Positions 1 through 12,529 of a DNA stretch of 64,000 nucleotides are shown here, piece after piece. The position numbers and the translations under genes are program-made. Source of the stretch: Rutidosis leptorrhynchoides. Lineage: Eukaryota > Streptophyta > Magnoliopsida > Asterales > Asteraceae. The stretch lies in the NCBI RefSeq assembly GCF_046630445.1, contig NC_092333.1, forward strand, positions 714,193,001 through 714,257,000. Reading direction: 5' to 3'. A model generated the notes under the pieces. That model was given only the letters and a program-made list of their open reading frames with translations, searched no databases and was not told where the DNA came from. Positions within the stretch are counted from its first letter, which is position 1, and each line of letters begins with the position of its first letter.

Positions 1-353
1 AATAATTCGGTATTTTGTATTTTTAATAATAATTATGATTTTAATTATTAAACTATAGTTTTAGTAAGTTTGTAAATATTATTACATTTATATATAATTA
101 GATTTATTATATAGTTAAATATATAATACATTAACTAAATAATAAAAGTGATACAAAGTTTATATACTTAGTTAAATTATATCAAATTATATAAATTAAT
201 AATATATTATTTATTTAAGCGTACATTGTTGACTAAAAATTACTATTCGGTCAATATTTAATTGTATATAACAACCCTTAATACATGTAGTCAGACATAT
301 AACCCTAGAGTTAATTCAGTAAATTTAGAAGTCGAAAAGTGAGGGTTGTTACA
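1..353 (-). repeat. 3' LTR of element A (partial)
   Basis: Bases 1-353 match 17,453-17,805 without gaps. I find two substitutions by eye (near 181 and 309), about 0.6 percent. On the minus strand the LTR begins TGTAACAACC right after the polypurine tract. The rest of this LTR lies left of the window. Confidence 0.92.
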
Positions 354-370
354 GTACCTCCCCGTTAATA
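354..370 (-). other. Polypurine tract of element A
   Basis: On the minus strand the run AACGGGGAGGTAC directly precedes the LTR start. This is the plus-strand DNA priming site in Ty3 elements. Elements C, D and E have the related AACGGGTAGGTAC at the same place. Confidence 0.8.
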
Positions 371-389
371 AAAACTTCGTCCCGAAATT

Positions 390-1751
390 TTAGGTAGACT
401 TCTCGGATGCATCAGCAGTTGAGAAGAGATGGGGATATTTCTGTTTCATTTGGTCTTCACGTTCCCAGGTATACTCGGGGCCACGTCGTGAATTCCAACG
501 GATCTTAACAATAGGTATGGTGCTTTGTTTTAAGCGTTTAGAAGATCGGTCCATGACTTCTACGGGTTCTTCTATGAAGTGCATTTTATCATCAATGCGA
601 ATGTCATCCAAAGGAATAACGAGAGTGTCATCAGCGAGACACTTTTTAAGATTCGAGACATGAAATACGTTGTGTACGCTGCTAAGTTCAGCGGGTAATT
701 CTAATCGATAAGCCACGGGTCCGATCCTTTCAGTAATCTTGAAGGGTCCAACAAAACGCGGACTTAGTTTGCTTCGTTTACCAAAACGAATGACGCCTTT
801 CCAAGGGGATACTTTCAACATGACTTTGTCACCAACTTGGAATTCCAAATCTTTCCGACCTTTATTAGCATAGCTCTTCTGTCGGCTGCGGGCAGTTTCT
901 ATTCGTTTCTTAATCTGAACTATCTTTTCGGTTGTCTCGTGTATGATTTCAGGACCAGTTAACTGTCTGTCCTCTAATTCATCCCAGTACAGTGGGGATC
1001 TACATTTTCGTCTGTATAAGGCCTCAAAAGGTGCATCCTTAATACTTGAGTGGTAACTATTATTGTAAGAGAATTCAACCAAAGGCAAATGTCTATCCCA
1101 GCCTTTGCCGAAGTCGATTACACAAGCGCGAAGCATATCTTCCAATGTTTGAATGGTTCGTTCACTTTGACCATCGGTTAGCGGATGATAAGCAGTACTC
1201 ATGTCTAGTTGAGTTCCAAGAGCAGTTTGTAAGGATTTCCAGAATCTGGAAGTGAATCTACTGTCGCGATCGGATATGATTGATATAGGAACACCATGAC
1301 GAGAGACAATTTCTTTGATATACAGTTGTGACAATCTCTCCATCTTGTCGGTCTCCTTGATCGGTAAAAAATGAGCAGATTTAGTAACACGATCTACTAT
1401 GACCCATATAGTATCATTGCCACTAGAAGTCTTGGGCAATTTAGTAATATAGTCCATAGCGATACATTCCCACTTCCACTGCGGAATATCGGGTTGTGTC
1501 AACAGACCATAAGGCTTTTGATGTTCAGCCTTGACTTTCAAACAAGTGAGACACTTACTAACATAAGTAGCAATGTCGGCTTTCATATTAGGCCACCAGT
1601 AGAATTCCTTCACATCGTGGTACATCTTACTGGAACCCGGATGAATAGAATACCTAGTCTTATGCGCTTCATCCAAGACTAGTTCACGAAGATTACCGAA
1701 GCGAGGAACCCAAATTATGTTGCCAAAGTACCGTGTACCATTAGCTTTCAC
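390..1751 (-). pseudogene. Element A pol, integrase part
   Basis: 453 codons read after an in-frame TAA, so the first Met is not a true start. The N-terminal zinc domain has His30, His37, Cys67 and Cys70. The catalytic triad is Asp100, Asp161 and Glu197 (D,D-35-E spacing). The C-terminal part holds the GPF-type region and a chromodomain-like segment rich in Trp/Arg ([16 protein letters not shown]). The role in the family is to insert the cDNA into the genome, with the chromodomain aiding targeting to chromatin. This block reads well, but it is cut off from the rest of pol by nonsense codons and by element C. Confidence 0.92.
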
Positions 1752-2758
1752 TTAGAGTTGGTTCTCAAAACCGATAGGTCCTTCACCTTCGATAAGTGTT
1801 GGTTTAATAGCTTCCAGTTGAGCTTCGCAGATTCGTGATATAAGATTTGATTTGATTTTCAGGTTTAAGGCACGAACACATTTAACATCGTCTTTTCGAC
1901 TAAGGGCATCAGCAACTACGTTTGCCTTGCCAGGATGATATTCCATCTTACAGTCATAATCGTTCAATAACTCGAGCCATCGGCTTTGCCTCATATTCAG
2001 CTATTTTTGATCAAAGATGTGTCGAAGACTTTTATGGTCAGTGTACACCGTAAACTGGGTACCATATAGATAATGTCTCCATATCTTTAATGCAAATACC
2101 ACGGCACCTAACTCAAGGTCGTGTGTGGTATAGTTCTCCTCATGTTTCTTCAACTGTCTAGATGCGTAGGCAATAACCTTTTCACGTTGCATTAAAACAC
2201 AACCAAAGCCTTGCTTTTCGGCAACGCAGTAAACAACAAAATCGTCAGTACCTTCAGGTAAAGATAGAATTGGGGTTGTGGTCAACTTCTCTTTCAGAAT
2301 CTTGAAAGCAGATTCCTGTTCTTCGGACCACTCAAACTTCTTCTCTTTTTGAGTTAGCTTCGTAAGAGGTTTGGCAATAAGGGAAAAATCCTTTATGAAT
2401 CTCTGATAATAACCGGCAAGTCCCAAAAATTGACGAATATGCTTCGCAGTCTTTGGTATCTCCCAGTTCTGGGTAGCGGTAATCTTAGCTGGATCGACAT
2501 GTATTCCATTACTATCAACAACGTGTCTGAGGAATTGTACAGTTTTGAGCCAAAACTCGCACTTAGAAAACTTAGCGTAGAGTTGTTCCTTTCGTAAGAG
2601 TTCAAGAATCACGCGCAGATGTTGCTCATGTTCCTTCTCACTCTTGGAGTAGATCAAAATGTCATCAATGAAAACAATGACAAATTTATCGAGATAAGAT
2701 TTGCAGAAACGGTTCATGAGATCCATGAAAACGACAGGAGCATTGGTCAAACCAAAAG
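1752..2758 (-). pseudogene. Element A pol, RT C-terminal half and RNase H
   Basis: Reads from the C insertion point down through the FIDD catalytic box ([13 protein letters not shown]), RT thumb, and RNase H ([26 protein letters not shown]). Frame is kept but two stops break it: TAG at 2,001-2,003, where the sibling elements D and E have Gln (CAG to TAG), and TAA at 1,752-1,754. The RNase H first Asp context reads YCVAEKQG where D has YCDASKQG, so a catalytic Asp appears lost as well. The sequence stops at 2,758-2,763 where element C begins; the upstream half resumes at 12,525. Confidence 0.9.
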
Positions 2759-2763
2759 GTATG
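2759..2763. repeat. Target site duplication of element C, left copy (GTATG)
   Basis: GTATG lies immediately before the first base of the 5' LTR of C and again at 12,525-12,529 immediately after its 3' LTR. A 5-bp duplication is the norm for Ty3 integration. Confidence 0.93.
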
Positions 2764-5755
2764 TGTAACGACCCGGAAATTTCCGACCAAATTTAAACTC
2801 TAATCTCTATATGGTTCCGACACGATAAGCAAAAACCCTAAAGTTGACCCGCACTTTTTCGATCGTTCTATACTTATAAGATTAATATTTACATAAATTA
2901 AACCTTACCAACATGATAAGCAATCCAAATTGTTGAGACTTATGTTTTCGAAAAGAGTTTTACACAACGTTTGACCGTCTAGTTTGACCGATGATATCAC
3001 GAACTATACAATATATGATAATTATACGTTTGTGTATATATATGTATATATACATATTTAACATGATCTAAGAATGTTTTAATATCTCATTTTGTATTAA
3101 TAACAATAAGTTATAAGTATATTTTGAAACTACTAACTTAAGTTTTCAAAACGATAACCATACGTAACGTTATTTGACTTAAATACTTATGACCTATAAT
3201 GTTTATACATATATCGTATAAGTAATGTATTTAATCACTTTTAAAGACTTAAATACATAAAACAATATAAGTATATTTACAAAAGATAGCTATATTTGAA
3301 TCCTCGTTCCGTTTTCTCAAAGATTTCTATACGTATACCTAGGGTATATGTACCCGTATCATACGCAGCTTCTAGATGTATTTACTATTGGTATATACCA
3401 ATAAAAATCTGCTCCTTAGCAGCCTTAAATGATTAAGAAACATGTGGAACCAACCATTTGTCAAGTAGCATGAATTATTTAGCAAGAAAACAAAGTTAGG
3501 TATCTTTTTTTTCCTTTATAACCTAAAAACGTTTTTATGCATGCACACCATTTCTTCACCCCATTTTCTCATACTTACACTTCCATTTCTCTCTCAAAAT
3601 ACTCTTAACTTCATACTTGATCATCTCCAAGCATTTTCCCCATCATTTAGCTTCAAAAACCTTACTTAAACACCATAAGAAAACCATACAAAAACACTTC
3701 AAGAAATCCTTCCAAGAACACAAACTTACTTCCAATCTTTCATCCAATTCCATCACCCTTTTGGTTCTAGCTTTTTACTCTTCTTTTACAGCAACCTTGT
3801 CCAAGGAACTTGAGGTAGTATCTATGTTCATAACCTTATTCGATTCATATATATATAGCTATCATATTTTGTGGTATACAATTTTAACAACAAGAACATA
3901 GTTTGAAAGTTTTCAAACTTGTTTGCAAACTAAATAGATCCTTCTAACTTAACTTTTAAAATACTTCAAGACCTGTAATATAACTTAAATATATGCTAAC
4001 TTAACAAGGTATAACTTGGTTTTTCAAAGAATATCTTAAAAACTGTTTTTACGACGTCGGAGTGTAACCGGGGACTGTTTTGGGTTGGATAATTAAAAAC
4101 TATCTTAAACTTTGAATTGGAGGTTTATGTTCTGGAAAAATGATTTTTACTATAAATATGTTAACACATAAAAATTTCATGATTTAATTCAAAGTATAAG
4201 TATTTTTAGAAAAATGGTCATTAAGTGTTATTTTTTTGTAACAAAAATGTTTAACTTCATAAGTTTCACTAAAGTTTCACCTATGCCGTGTGATTTTGAA
4301 TACAAACCAAGGTATTTTCAGTTCATAGTCTTAAAGAGGGACTCGATCCAAGGAGATGGCAAGTTGAATCAACGAAAACGGATTTGTAACGAAGAAACTA
4401 TGACCGAAACAAAATTGGTTATCCTAGACTTGTTTAACTTCGGGATTAATTGGGAAAAATTAAATAAATCACATATTTCTAAGATAACATGATATTTTAT
4501 ATATATGTACTTATAATTCAATTTTATATGGTTCAGGATCACCCGTAAACAACACGAGAAGATTAATCATAAGATCCCGTGTTTGTACGCAACACGTCAT
4601 TTGACAACACCGGTACTTTATGTAAGCAACACGTCATTTGACAACACCGGTACCGTGGGTCAAGATTAATCTTGACCAATACATATACGATGGGGTTTTA
4701 TTTATTTCGTTGGGGGTTTTATTTATTTCATTGCGGGTATATTAAACATCTAAAAATGAACCATTAAAATTGAATTACTAACAACGAGCTGCTAACTACG
4801 GACTAAGGAATTATTCAAAGTGTTAAAAGTATAACAAGTATATATATGTGACGTTTGTTTAAAAAGAAAAGGTATTGATATATTATATATGGATAGGTTC
4901 GTGATATCAACCGGAGACCAAGTCAAATTATATATATCTTCAAGACGAAAGTGAGTATATAGTCCCATTTTTAAACTCTAAATATTTCGGGATGAGAATA
5001 CATGTATTTTATGTTTTACGTTATGGACACAAGTAACTGAAAAATATATTCTACGTTGAGTTGTACCACTGGCATACTTCCCTGTAGCTTGGTAACTAAT
5101 ATTTACAGCGGTATTGTAAACGCGAATCCTGTTGATAGATCTATCGGGCCTGACAACCCCAACCGGACTGGACGACCAGTATTCAACGGTTGCACAGTAC
5201 TTCGTTTCGTGACTACACTTGGTACAGTGTAGTAAGATTTCATATTAAAGGGAATATGTGACGTGATTAATTGTTAAGTATGGTTACCAAGTGCTCAACC
5301 ACTTAGAATATTTTTATTAAAATGTTTATATATGAAATCTTGTGGTCTATATTTATATCGCTGTCGACATTAAACCTATATCTCACCAACTTTATGTTGA
5401 CATTTTAAAGCATGTTATTCTCAGGTATGAATTAAGTCTTCCGCTGTGCATTATCTCGTACTAAGGATACTACTTGAGGCCATTAAGGACTTATATCATA
5501 AGGCGTTGCATTCGAGTCATTGAAGTTCATAGAGACTATTATTAAGTAAATGGCGGTTTGGGTCATTTGAATATTATGAAATGTCAGGCGAATATGTCAA
5601 TTATGGATGTAACTATAGATTGCCTTTTAAGAATAAATGCAACGTTTGTAAGATGTATCATATAGAGGGCAAGTACCTCGCAATGTTATCAACTATTGTA
5701 ATTCGTTTGTAATCAATATGGACAACGTCCGGATGATTAGTTTCGAATCCTTTCA
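2764..5755 (+). repeat. 5' LTR of element C
   Basis: Starts TGTAACGACC, ends TTTCA. Short ORFs inside it recur at the same offset in the 3' LTR and look like noncoding sequence. Differences from the 3' copy that I can see are single substitutions, for example near 3,018, 5,550 and 5,746. Confidence 0.94.
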
Positions 5756-5757
5756 GT

Positions 5758-5769
5758 TGGTATCAGAGC
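5758..5769 (+). other. Primer binding site of element C
   Basis: TGGTATCAGAGC, complementary to the 3' end of plant initiator tRNA-Met, two bases after the LTR end. Confidence 0.88.
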
Positions 5770-6166
5770 GTTGGTCTTAGCGAACCAGGCCTTGCATTAG
5801 TGTGTCTAACTAGTAGTTGTTAAGATACATCAATGAGTCTGGACTTTGACCGTGTCTACATGTCAAAAGTTTTGCTTATCATATCTAGTCGAAAATCATC
5901 TGCTTATCATCCTTAAGAATTGCCTGCTTAGTATTCTTAAGTCTAGACACGTCTTACTGCATTTGGTGCATCGATAGTGTATAGACAAAATTCGTATCCT
6001 AGCGTATCTGTTGCTATAGACATTGCCTGACGAATTTCAAAGATTCTCCGTAATTCACGGGATTTTGAGTATTATAAATACATATGTAAATTATGTATTG
6101 AAGAATACCAAACCCAACTCCTATAATCTATTCCAAACCAAAAATTCATTTCCCCGACTGTACAAG

Positions 6167-6770
6167 ATGAACTCCGCGTCCAGTTCGAATTCCTCCGACT
6201 CCGACAGCTACGCTGATATGGATTTCCATTCGGGCTCCGAAGGCAGCGTCACTGGAATGGATCAACCAATTTCTCATCATCTATTCTGGATGAATTGGGG
6301 ATGGGTTCGTAGTATACTAAATTATTAGAGACAAGAAGAAGGTGATCCCTTTCACCCACCGAATTGCCCCATTGGCGACGAACCTGAAGCACTTACCGGC
6401 GAACCTGTTCGAGAAACCATTTTTCTCTCATTTCTCGAGTATCTCGTCACGATTATATCCTATCCCATATTTCGGATCTTGTTCATTCGCTCACTCCAAC
6501 CGCCAATCATCCTGGTGTACTAGCAGAAATTAACGAACTTCGCGCTCGTGTGACGGCTTTGGAGAACACGGTGCGAAGGTTACAAACACCAGCAGCAGCA
6601 CCAGCAGCATAACCAGTACCGTTAACAACATCAACCTCGCAATCTTCAGTACCAGTAGCATCATCGACGTCAACGACATCATCAGCATCAACACCAACCG
6701 TATCATTACCACCACCAACAATCACATCCGCACCACGTACCTCAACATCATCATCTGAACTTCGAATATG
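6167..6770 (+). pseudogene. Element C: remnant of a Ser/Asp-rich ORF with coiled-coil end
   Basis: An ATG at 6,167 opens a Ser/Asp-rich stretch (MNSASSSNSSDSDSYADMDF) that stops at 6,326-6,328. From 6,526 another frame reads EINELRARVTALENTVRRL, a leucine-heptad coiled coil. It is followed by an Ala/Pro run, a TAA at 6,610-6,612 and a Ser/Thr/Pro-rich tail to about 6,770. It looks like one ORF with frameshifts and stops. Its place just after the primer site matches the acidic ORF of elements B and D, but I cannot show homology. Function unknown. Confidence 0.55.
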
Positions 6771-9510
6771 ATCTTTATTCTACATATCATTCTACACCGA
6801 TTACCTCTTCTTTACGTATCGTTCTTCGTTCGACATGACGATTATGTAATCTCTAATGTTTTGGAGATTATGTAATCTAGTAATAACGATAAATCAAATG
6901 AGTTGAATATTTTATTGACTCATTAAATTCATAGTTACCTCCGAAGAAAATATATATGCAAATATATTTTCATAAAGATTGTAATTAAAAATTTCATTCG
7001 TACAAACTGTTAATGATGAAAATATTTTAACGGGTGGGTAGTACCCAAGGAATATTTAGAATTCACATTAACAAGTTACACTGTACATTCTTCGAATCTG
7101 ATTCAACGATCATTTATTATCCTACTTACAATTACCGATATACGTATCCGTTCACCCCAGATTAACCATTTCCATTTAAATTTCATATTTGGATTTTTAC
7201 CTATCCGAATCCAACAAGTGGCATAATGAAGAAACATTGGCAAAATAAAAATTGTTAGAAACAGATGAATTAATTAATTGAAATTGTGATAGGATTACAC
7301 GCTAACTGTTCCGGCTAACTGTTCCTAGCTAACTGATTAATATTTAATTTATCGCAATTTACATTCTCGCAATTTTAATTTCTGCACTGTACATACTGTC
7401 GGGACACATGTACAACAATACGTCGGATTAATTCTGAGACAACACGTTGTATAATGGGTCATGATATATATTTATTTATTTTACGCACTTTAAATAACGG
7501 AACACGTATACAAGGTTTCGACTTATCATATCGACCCATCTATATATATATTTTGGAACAACCGTAGACACTCTATGTGTGAAGATGGGAGTTGGCTATA
7601 CAGGGTCGGAGTTGATTCCAAAATATATATATGGTTTGAGTTGTGATCGACACTGAGACCGGTACACGGGTCACGATACGTATTAATTAATTCGAATATT
7701 ATACGTTTAATTTATATATATGAATTTGTTGGACCACTGGACAATCGGATTATTGGATTGCTAACTTTGGACGATTAAAAATAAATTAAAATGTTGAATA
7801 TAACATATGAAACTAAACAATTCTTCAAGTTTGCCACTTGATTTTATCCTAAACCTTATTTGAACCTCGACAATTATAATTCGCGATCAAATCTTTCATG
7901 ATTCTTGAAAATACCTCGATCGAGAAGTTGAACCAGTCGCACCTCGCCTAAGGAAGAAAGATTCATGCATACAGTTATGCATCTGAAAAACTTTTGAAAC
8001 TATATATAGTTAAAACGTATCCGCGTCGAATTCCTTATCATTCATTAGCAAAAACAACCTTACAATTCCTTTTCAAAGTAACCAATTTTGTCACAGCTCC
8101 ACTTCGACTTCTCAGTAAGACTACTCTTATTATAACCTCGATATATATACGTTGTCCTTTCGCCGTCGTTACCGGAGAACCTTTTATATTCCACAATATC
8201 ATCAGCAAATGTACCAGTAGATCGTCATCTCTTTGACGGAACCCGCAATCAGTATTTTAAAAATCTCGCAGGGCTCCTCCAGTTATACCTATGACGTTTA
8301 TCCCTAAGAATTTCATACTCCGAATGTGAAGTTTCTGAAAAACACCCTGAACTATGAAGTAGTTCTTGAAATGCTGATGAAGCAGCAAGAACTGTAAAGG
8401 AATTTAGCGGTCAAAAGTTGACGATAAAGTATAATGTGTTGGTAAAGCTCAGAAAAAGAGGAGATTTGGAATTGGAAAACGGATTGAGCAAAGTATGAAG
8501 GGAGGTGTGGATAAATCACAAGAACTGAATCTGCTTTCAAAGAATCCAAATGATTCAGTGCCTGCTGAAATCATTAATAAGAACCCTACCCCTTATTCTA
8601 GACTTTTTCGGATGATATTCTTCATCATCATCTTATCTTAGGTATTATAAGGTATCTTCATATCTTCCGATATACATATTCTCTACATTTCTAGAGATAT
8701 TTTCACAACTATTCCTATCTGAGATCATTTGTTACTCCGTAACATCTGCGTTACAACATAAAGGAAACTATGTTAGTTTCTAAATTCTGAAACCTTCGAG
8801 TTTAAAAAAAAAAGAAATGTTTTGAAGTAGTGTTGGGAACTGATGCATGAATTAGTATAATATAATGAAACTTGATCAACTTCATTATATTACAGTAAGT
8901 CATGTTAAGTTTCTAATGGAATGTGATGATTCACAGTACCGTCATCATGTGCCATGTTACACGGCTCTTACATTCTATCCAATTCTGAAACGTATTAAGA
9001 ACAAATCATCTTGATAGTTCTATCTTCCTGGATATTCTGGTAATTTAACAAATCAAAATCGTGTCATTACCATTCCTTTCTGAGAACAATAGCTATGTTC
9101 ATTTCAAATCCTATACCTACAAATTCCGAATCATTACTCGCTTGACTCAAGAAGAAACGAAGGGAGTAGTTTTATAGTGAAATATCCGACAAAGAAATCG
9201 AAACAGATTACCGCATTAAATCAAAGGAGATCCTGTTTTCTAAATCGCCGAAGAACCAAATCTTATTATGTAAGATTTTCTTTAAATCCGTAAATTCCGG
9301 AAATCAATCATAACTACGTCATCAGTTGAAACGAATATAAATATTTGCTTATGTCACTATTTTGTGAGAGCTTCACTCGTACACTTCACAGGGTCGAAAC
9401 ATTTCATCTATATCTCATAATAATGACAAAACTCCATTATTACCTCATATTAGTCATGAAAAACATTCTTATTGTTAGCCATCACGACCTCCCTCAAATT
9501 TCGGGGACGA
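6771..9510 (+). other. Element C interior, no recognisable coding
   Basis: About 2.7 kb of AT-rich sequence with many stops in all frames. Near 7,028 there is a polypurine-tract-like AACGGGTGGGTAGTACCC, at the relative place where elements B and D have an internal polypurine copy before gag. No gag, protease, RT or integrase motif was found. Confidence 0.6.
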
Positions 9511-9532
9511 AATTTCTTTAACGGGTAGGTAC
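9511..9532 (+). other. Polypurine tract of element C
   Basis: TTAACGGGTAGGTAC directly before the 3' LTR, the same as in elements D and E. Confidence 0.85.
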
Positions 9533-12524
9533 TGTAACGACCCGGAAATTTCCGACCAAATTTAAACTCTAATCTCTATATGGTTCCGACACGATAAGCA
9601 AAAACCCTAAAGTTGACCCGCACTTTTTCGATCGTTCTATACTTATAAGATTAATATTTACATAAATTAAACCTTACCAACATGATAAGCAATCCAAATT
9701 GTTGAGACTTATGTTTTCGAAAAGAGTTTTACACAACGTTTGACCGTCTAGTTTGACCGATGATATCACGAACTATACAATATATGATAATTACACGTTT
9801 GTGTATATATATGTATATATACATATTTAACATGATCTAAGAATGTTTTAATATCTCATTTTGTATTAATAACAATAAGTTATAAGTATATTTTGAAACT
9901 ACTAACTTAAGTTTTCAAAACGATAACCATACGTAACGTTATTTGACTTAAATACTTATGACCTATAATGTTTATACATATATCGCATAAGTAATGTATT
10001 TAATCACTTTTAAAGACTTAAATACATAAAACAATATAAGTATATTTACAAAAGATAGCTATATTTGAATCCTCGTTCCGTTTTCTCAAAGATTTCTATA
10101 CGTATACCTAGGGTATATGTACCCGTATCATACGCAGCTTCTAGATGTATTTACTATTGGTATATACCAATAAAAATCTGCTCCTTAGCAGCCTTAAATG
10201 ATTAAGAAACATGTGGAACCAACCATTTGTCAAGTAGCATGAATTATTTAGCAAGAAAACAAAGTTAGGTATCTTTTTTTTCCTTTATAACCTAAAAACG
10301 TTTTTATGCATGCACACCATTTCTTCACCCCATTTTCTCATACTTACACTTCCATTTCTCTCTCAAAATACTCTTAACTTCATACTTGATCATCTCCAAG
10401 CATTTTCCCCATCATTTAGCTTCAAAAACCTTACTTAAACACCATAAGAAAACCATACAAAAACACTTCAAGAAATCCTTCCAAGAACACAAACTTACTT
10501 CCAATCTTTCATCCAATTCCATCACCCTTTTGGTTCTAGCTTTTTACTCCTCTTTTACAGCAACCTTGTCCAAGGAACTTGAGGTAGTATCTATGTTCAT
10601 AACCTTATTCGATTCATATATATATAGCTATCATATTTTGTGGTATACAATTTTAACAACAAGAACATAGTTTGAAAGTTTTCAAACTTGTTTGCAAACT
10701 AAATAGATCCTTCTAACTTAACTTTTAAAATACTTCAAGACCTGTAATATAACTTAAATATATGCTAACTTAACAAGGTATAACTTGGTTTTTCAAAGAA
10801 TATCTTAAAAACTGTTTTTACGACGTCGGAGTGTAACCGGGGACTGTTTTGGGTTGGATAATTAAAAACTATCTTAAACTTTGAATTGGAGGTTTATGTT
10901 CTGGAAAAATGATTTTTACTATAAATATGTTAACACATAAAAATTTCATGATTTAATTCAAAGTATAAGTATTTTTAGAAAAATGGTCATTAAGTGTTAT
11001 TTTTTTGTAACAAAAATGTTTAACTTCATAAGTTTCACTAAAGTTTCACCTATGCCGTGTGATTTTGAATACAAACCAAGGTATTTTCAGTTCATAGTCT
11101 TAAAGAGGGACTCGATCCAAGGAGATGGCAAGTTGAATCAACGAAAACGGATTTGTAACGAAGAAACTATGACCGAAACAAAATTGGTTATCCTAGACTT
11201 GTTTAACTTCGGGATTAATTGGGAAAAATTAAATAAATCACATATTTCTAAGATAACATGATATTTTATATATATGTACTTATAATTTAATTTTATATGG
11301 TTCAGGATCACCCGTAAACAACACGAGAAGATTAATCATAAGATCCCGTGTTTGTACGCAACACGTCATTTGACAACACCGGTACTTTATGTACGCAACA
11401 CGTCATTTGACAACACCGGTACCGTGGGTCAAGATTAATCTTGACCAATACATATACGATGGGGTTTTATTTATTTCGTTGGGGGTTTTATTTATTTCAT
11501 TGCGGGTATATTAAACATCTAAAAATGAACCATTAAAATTGAATTACTAACAACGAGCTGCTAACTACGGACTAAGGAATTATTCAAAGTGTTAAAAGTA
11601 TAACAAGTATATATATGTGACGTTTGTTTAAAAAGAAAAGGTATTGATATATTATATATGGATAGGTTCGTGATATCAACCGGAGACCAAGTCAAATTAT
11701 ATATATCTTCAAGACGAAAGTGAGTATATAGTCCCATTTTTAAACTCTAAATATTTCGGGATGAGAATACATGTATTTTATGTTTTACGTTATGGACACA
11801 AGTAACTGAAAAATATATTCTACGTTGAGTTGTACCACTGGCATACTTCCCTGTAGCTTGGTAACTAATATTTACAGCGGTATTGTAAACGCGAATCCTG
11901 TTGATAGATCTATCGGGCCTGACAACCCCAACCGGACTGGACGACCAGTATTCAACGGTTGCACAGTACTTCGTTTCGTGACTACACTTGGTACAGTGTA
12001 GTAAGATTTCATATTAAAGGGAATATGTGACGTGATTAATTGTTAAGTATGGTTACCAAGTGCTCAACCACTTAGAATATTTTTATTAAAATGTTTATAT
12101 ATGAAATCTTGTGGTCTATATTTATATCGCTGTCGACATTAAACCTATATCTCACCAACTTTATGTTGACATTTTAAAGCATGTTATTCTCAGGTATGAA
12201 TTAAGTCTTCCGCTGTGCATTATCTCGTACTAAGGATACTACTTGAGGCCATTAAGGACTTATATCATAAGGCGTTGCATTCGAGTCATTGAAGTTCATA
12301 GAGACTATTATTAAGTAAATGGCGGTTTAGGTCATTTGAATATTATGAAATGTCAGGCGAATATGTCAATTATGGATGTAACTATAGATTGCCTTTTAAG
12401 AATAAATGCAACGTTTGTAAGATGTATCATATAGAGGGCAAGTACCTCGCAATGTTATCAACTATTGTAATTCGTTTGTAATCAATATGGACAACGTCCG
12501 GATGATTAGTTTCGGATCCTTTCA
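9533..12524 (+). repeat. 3' LTR of element C
   Basis: Same length as the 5' LTR with about seven substitutions. Ends TTTCA and is followed by the GTATG duplication at 12,525-12,529, after which element A coding resumes. Confidence 0.94.
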
Positions 12525-12529
12525 GTATG
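12525..12529. repeat. Target site duplication of element C, right copy (GTATG)
   Basis: Matches 2,759-2,763 exactly. The pair confirms that C inserted as a unit into the RT of element A. Confidence 0.93.

Larger units (their letters stand above)
2764..12524 (+). mobile_element. Element C: complete non-autonomous LTR retrotransposon
   Basis: 9,761 bp with two LTRs of exactly 2,992 bp, a tRNA-Met primer site and a polypurine tract, flanked by GTATG. The 3.8-kb interior has no gag or pol; only a broken Ser-rich ORF is visible. The LTRs differ at about seven positions by eye and have no indels, so the insertion is recent. The ~120 bp after its primer site resemble the leader of elements B and D, so it is probably a deletion derivative or relative that was moved by the proteins of an autonomous family member (inference). 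Confidence 0.93.

Noticed and set aside
3617-4492. Two open frames (94 and 92 codons) repeated at 10,386-11,261 with the same protein
   Set aside because: They are identical because they lie in the two LTRs of element C. They have no domain, start signal or codon bias of their own.
6507-6725. Val/Asp/Gly-rich minus frames over the C interior
   Set aside because: Antisense shadow of the Ala/Pro/Ser/Thr-rich remnant; low-complexity sequence gives open frames on both strands.
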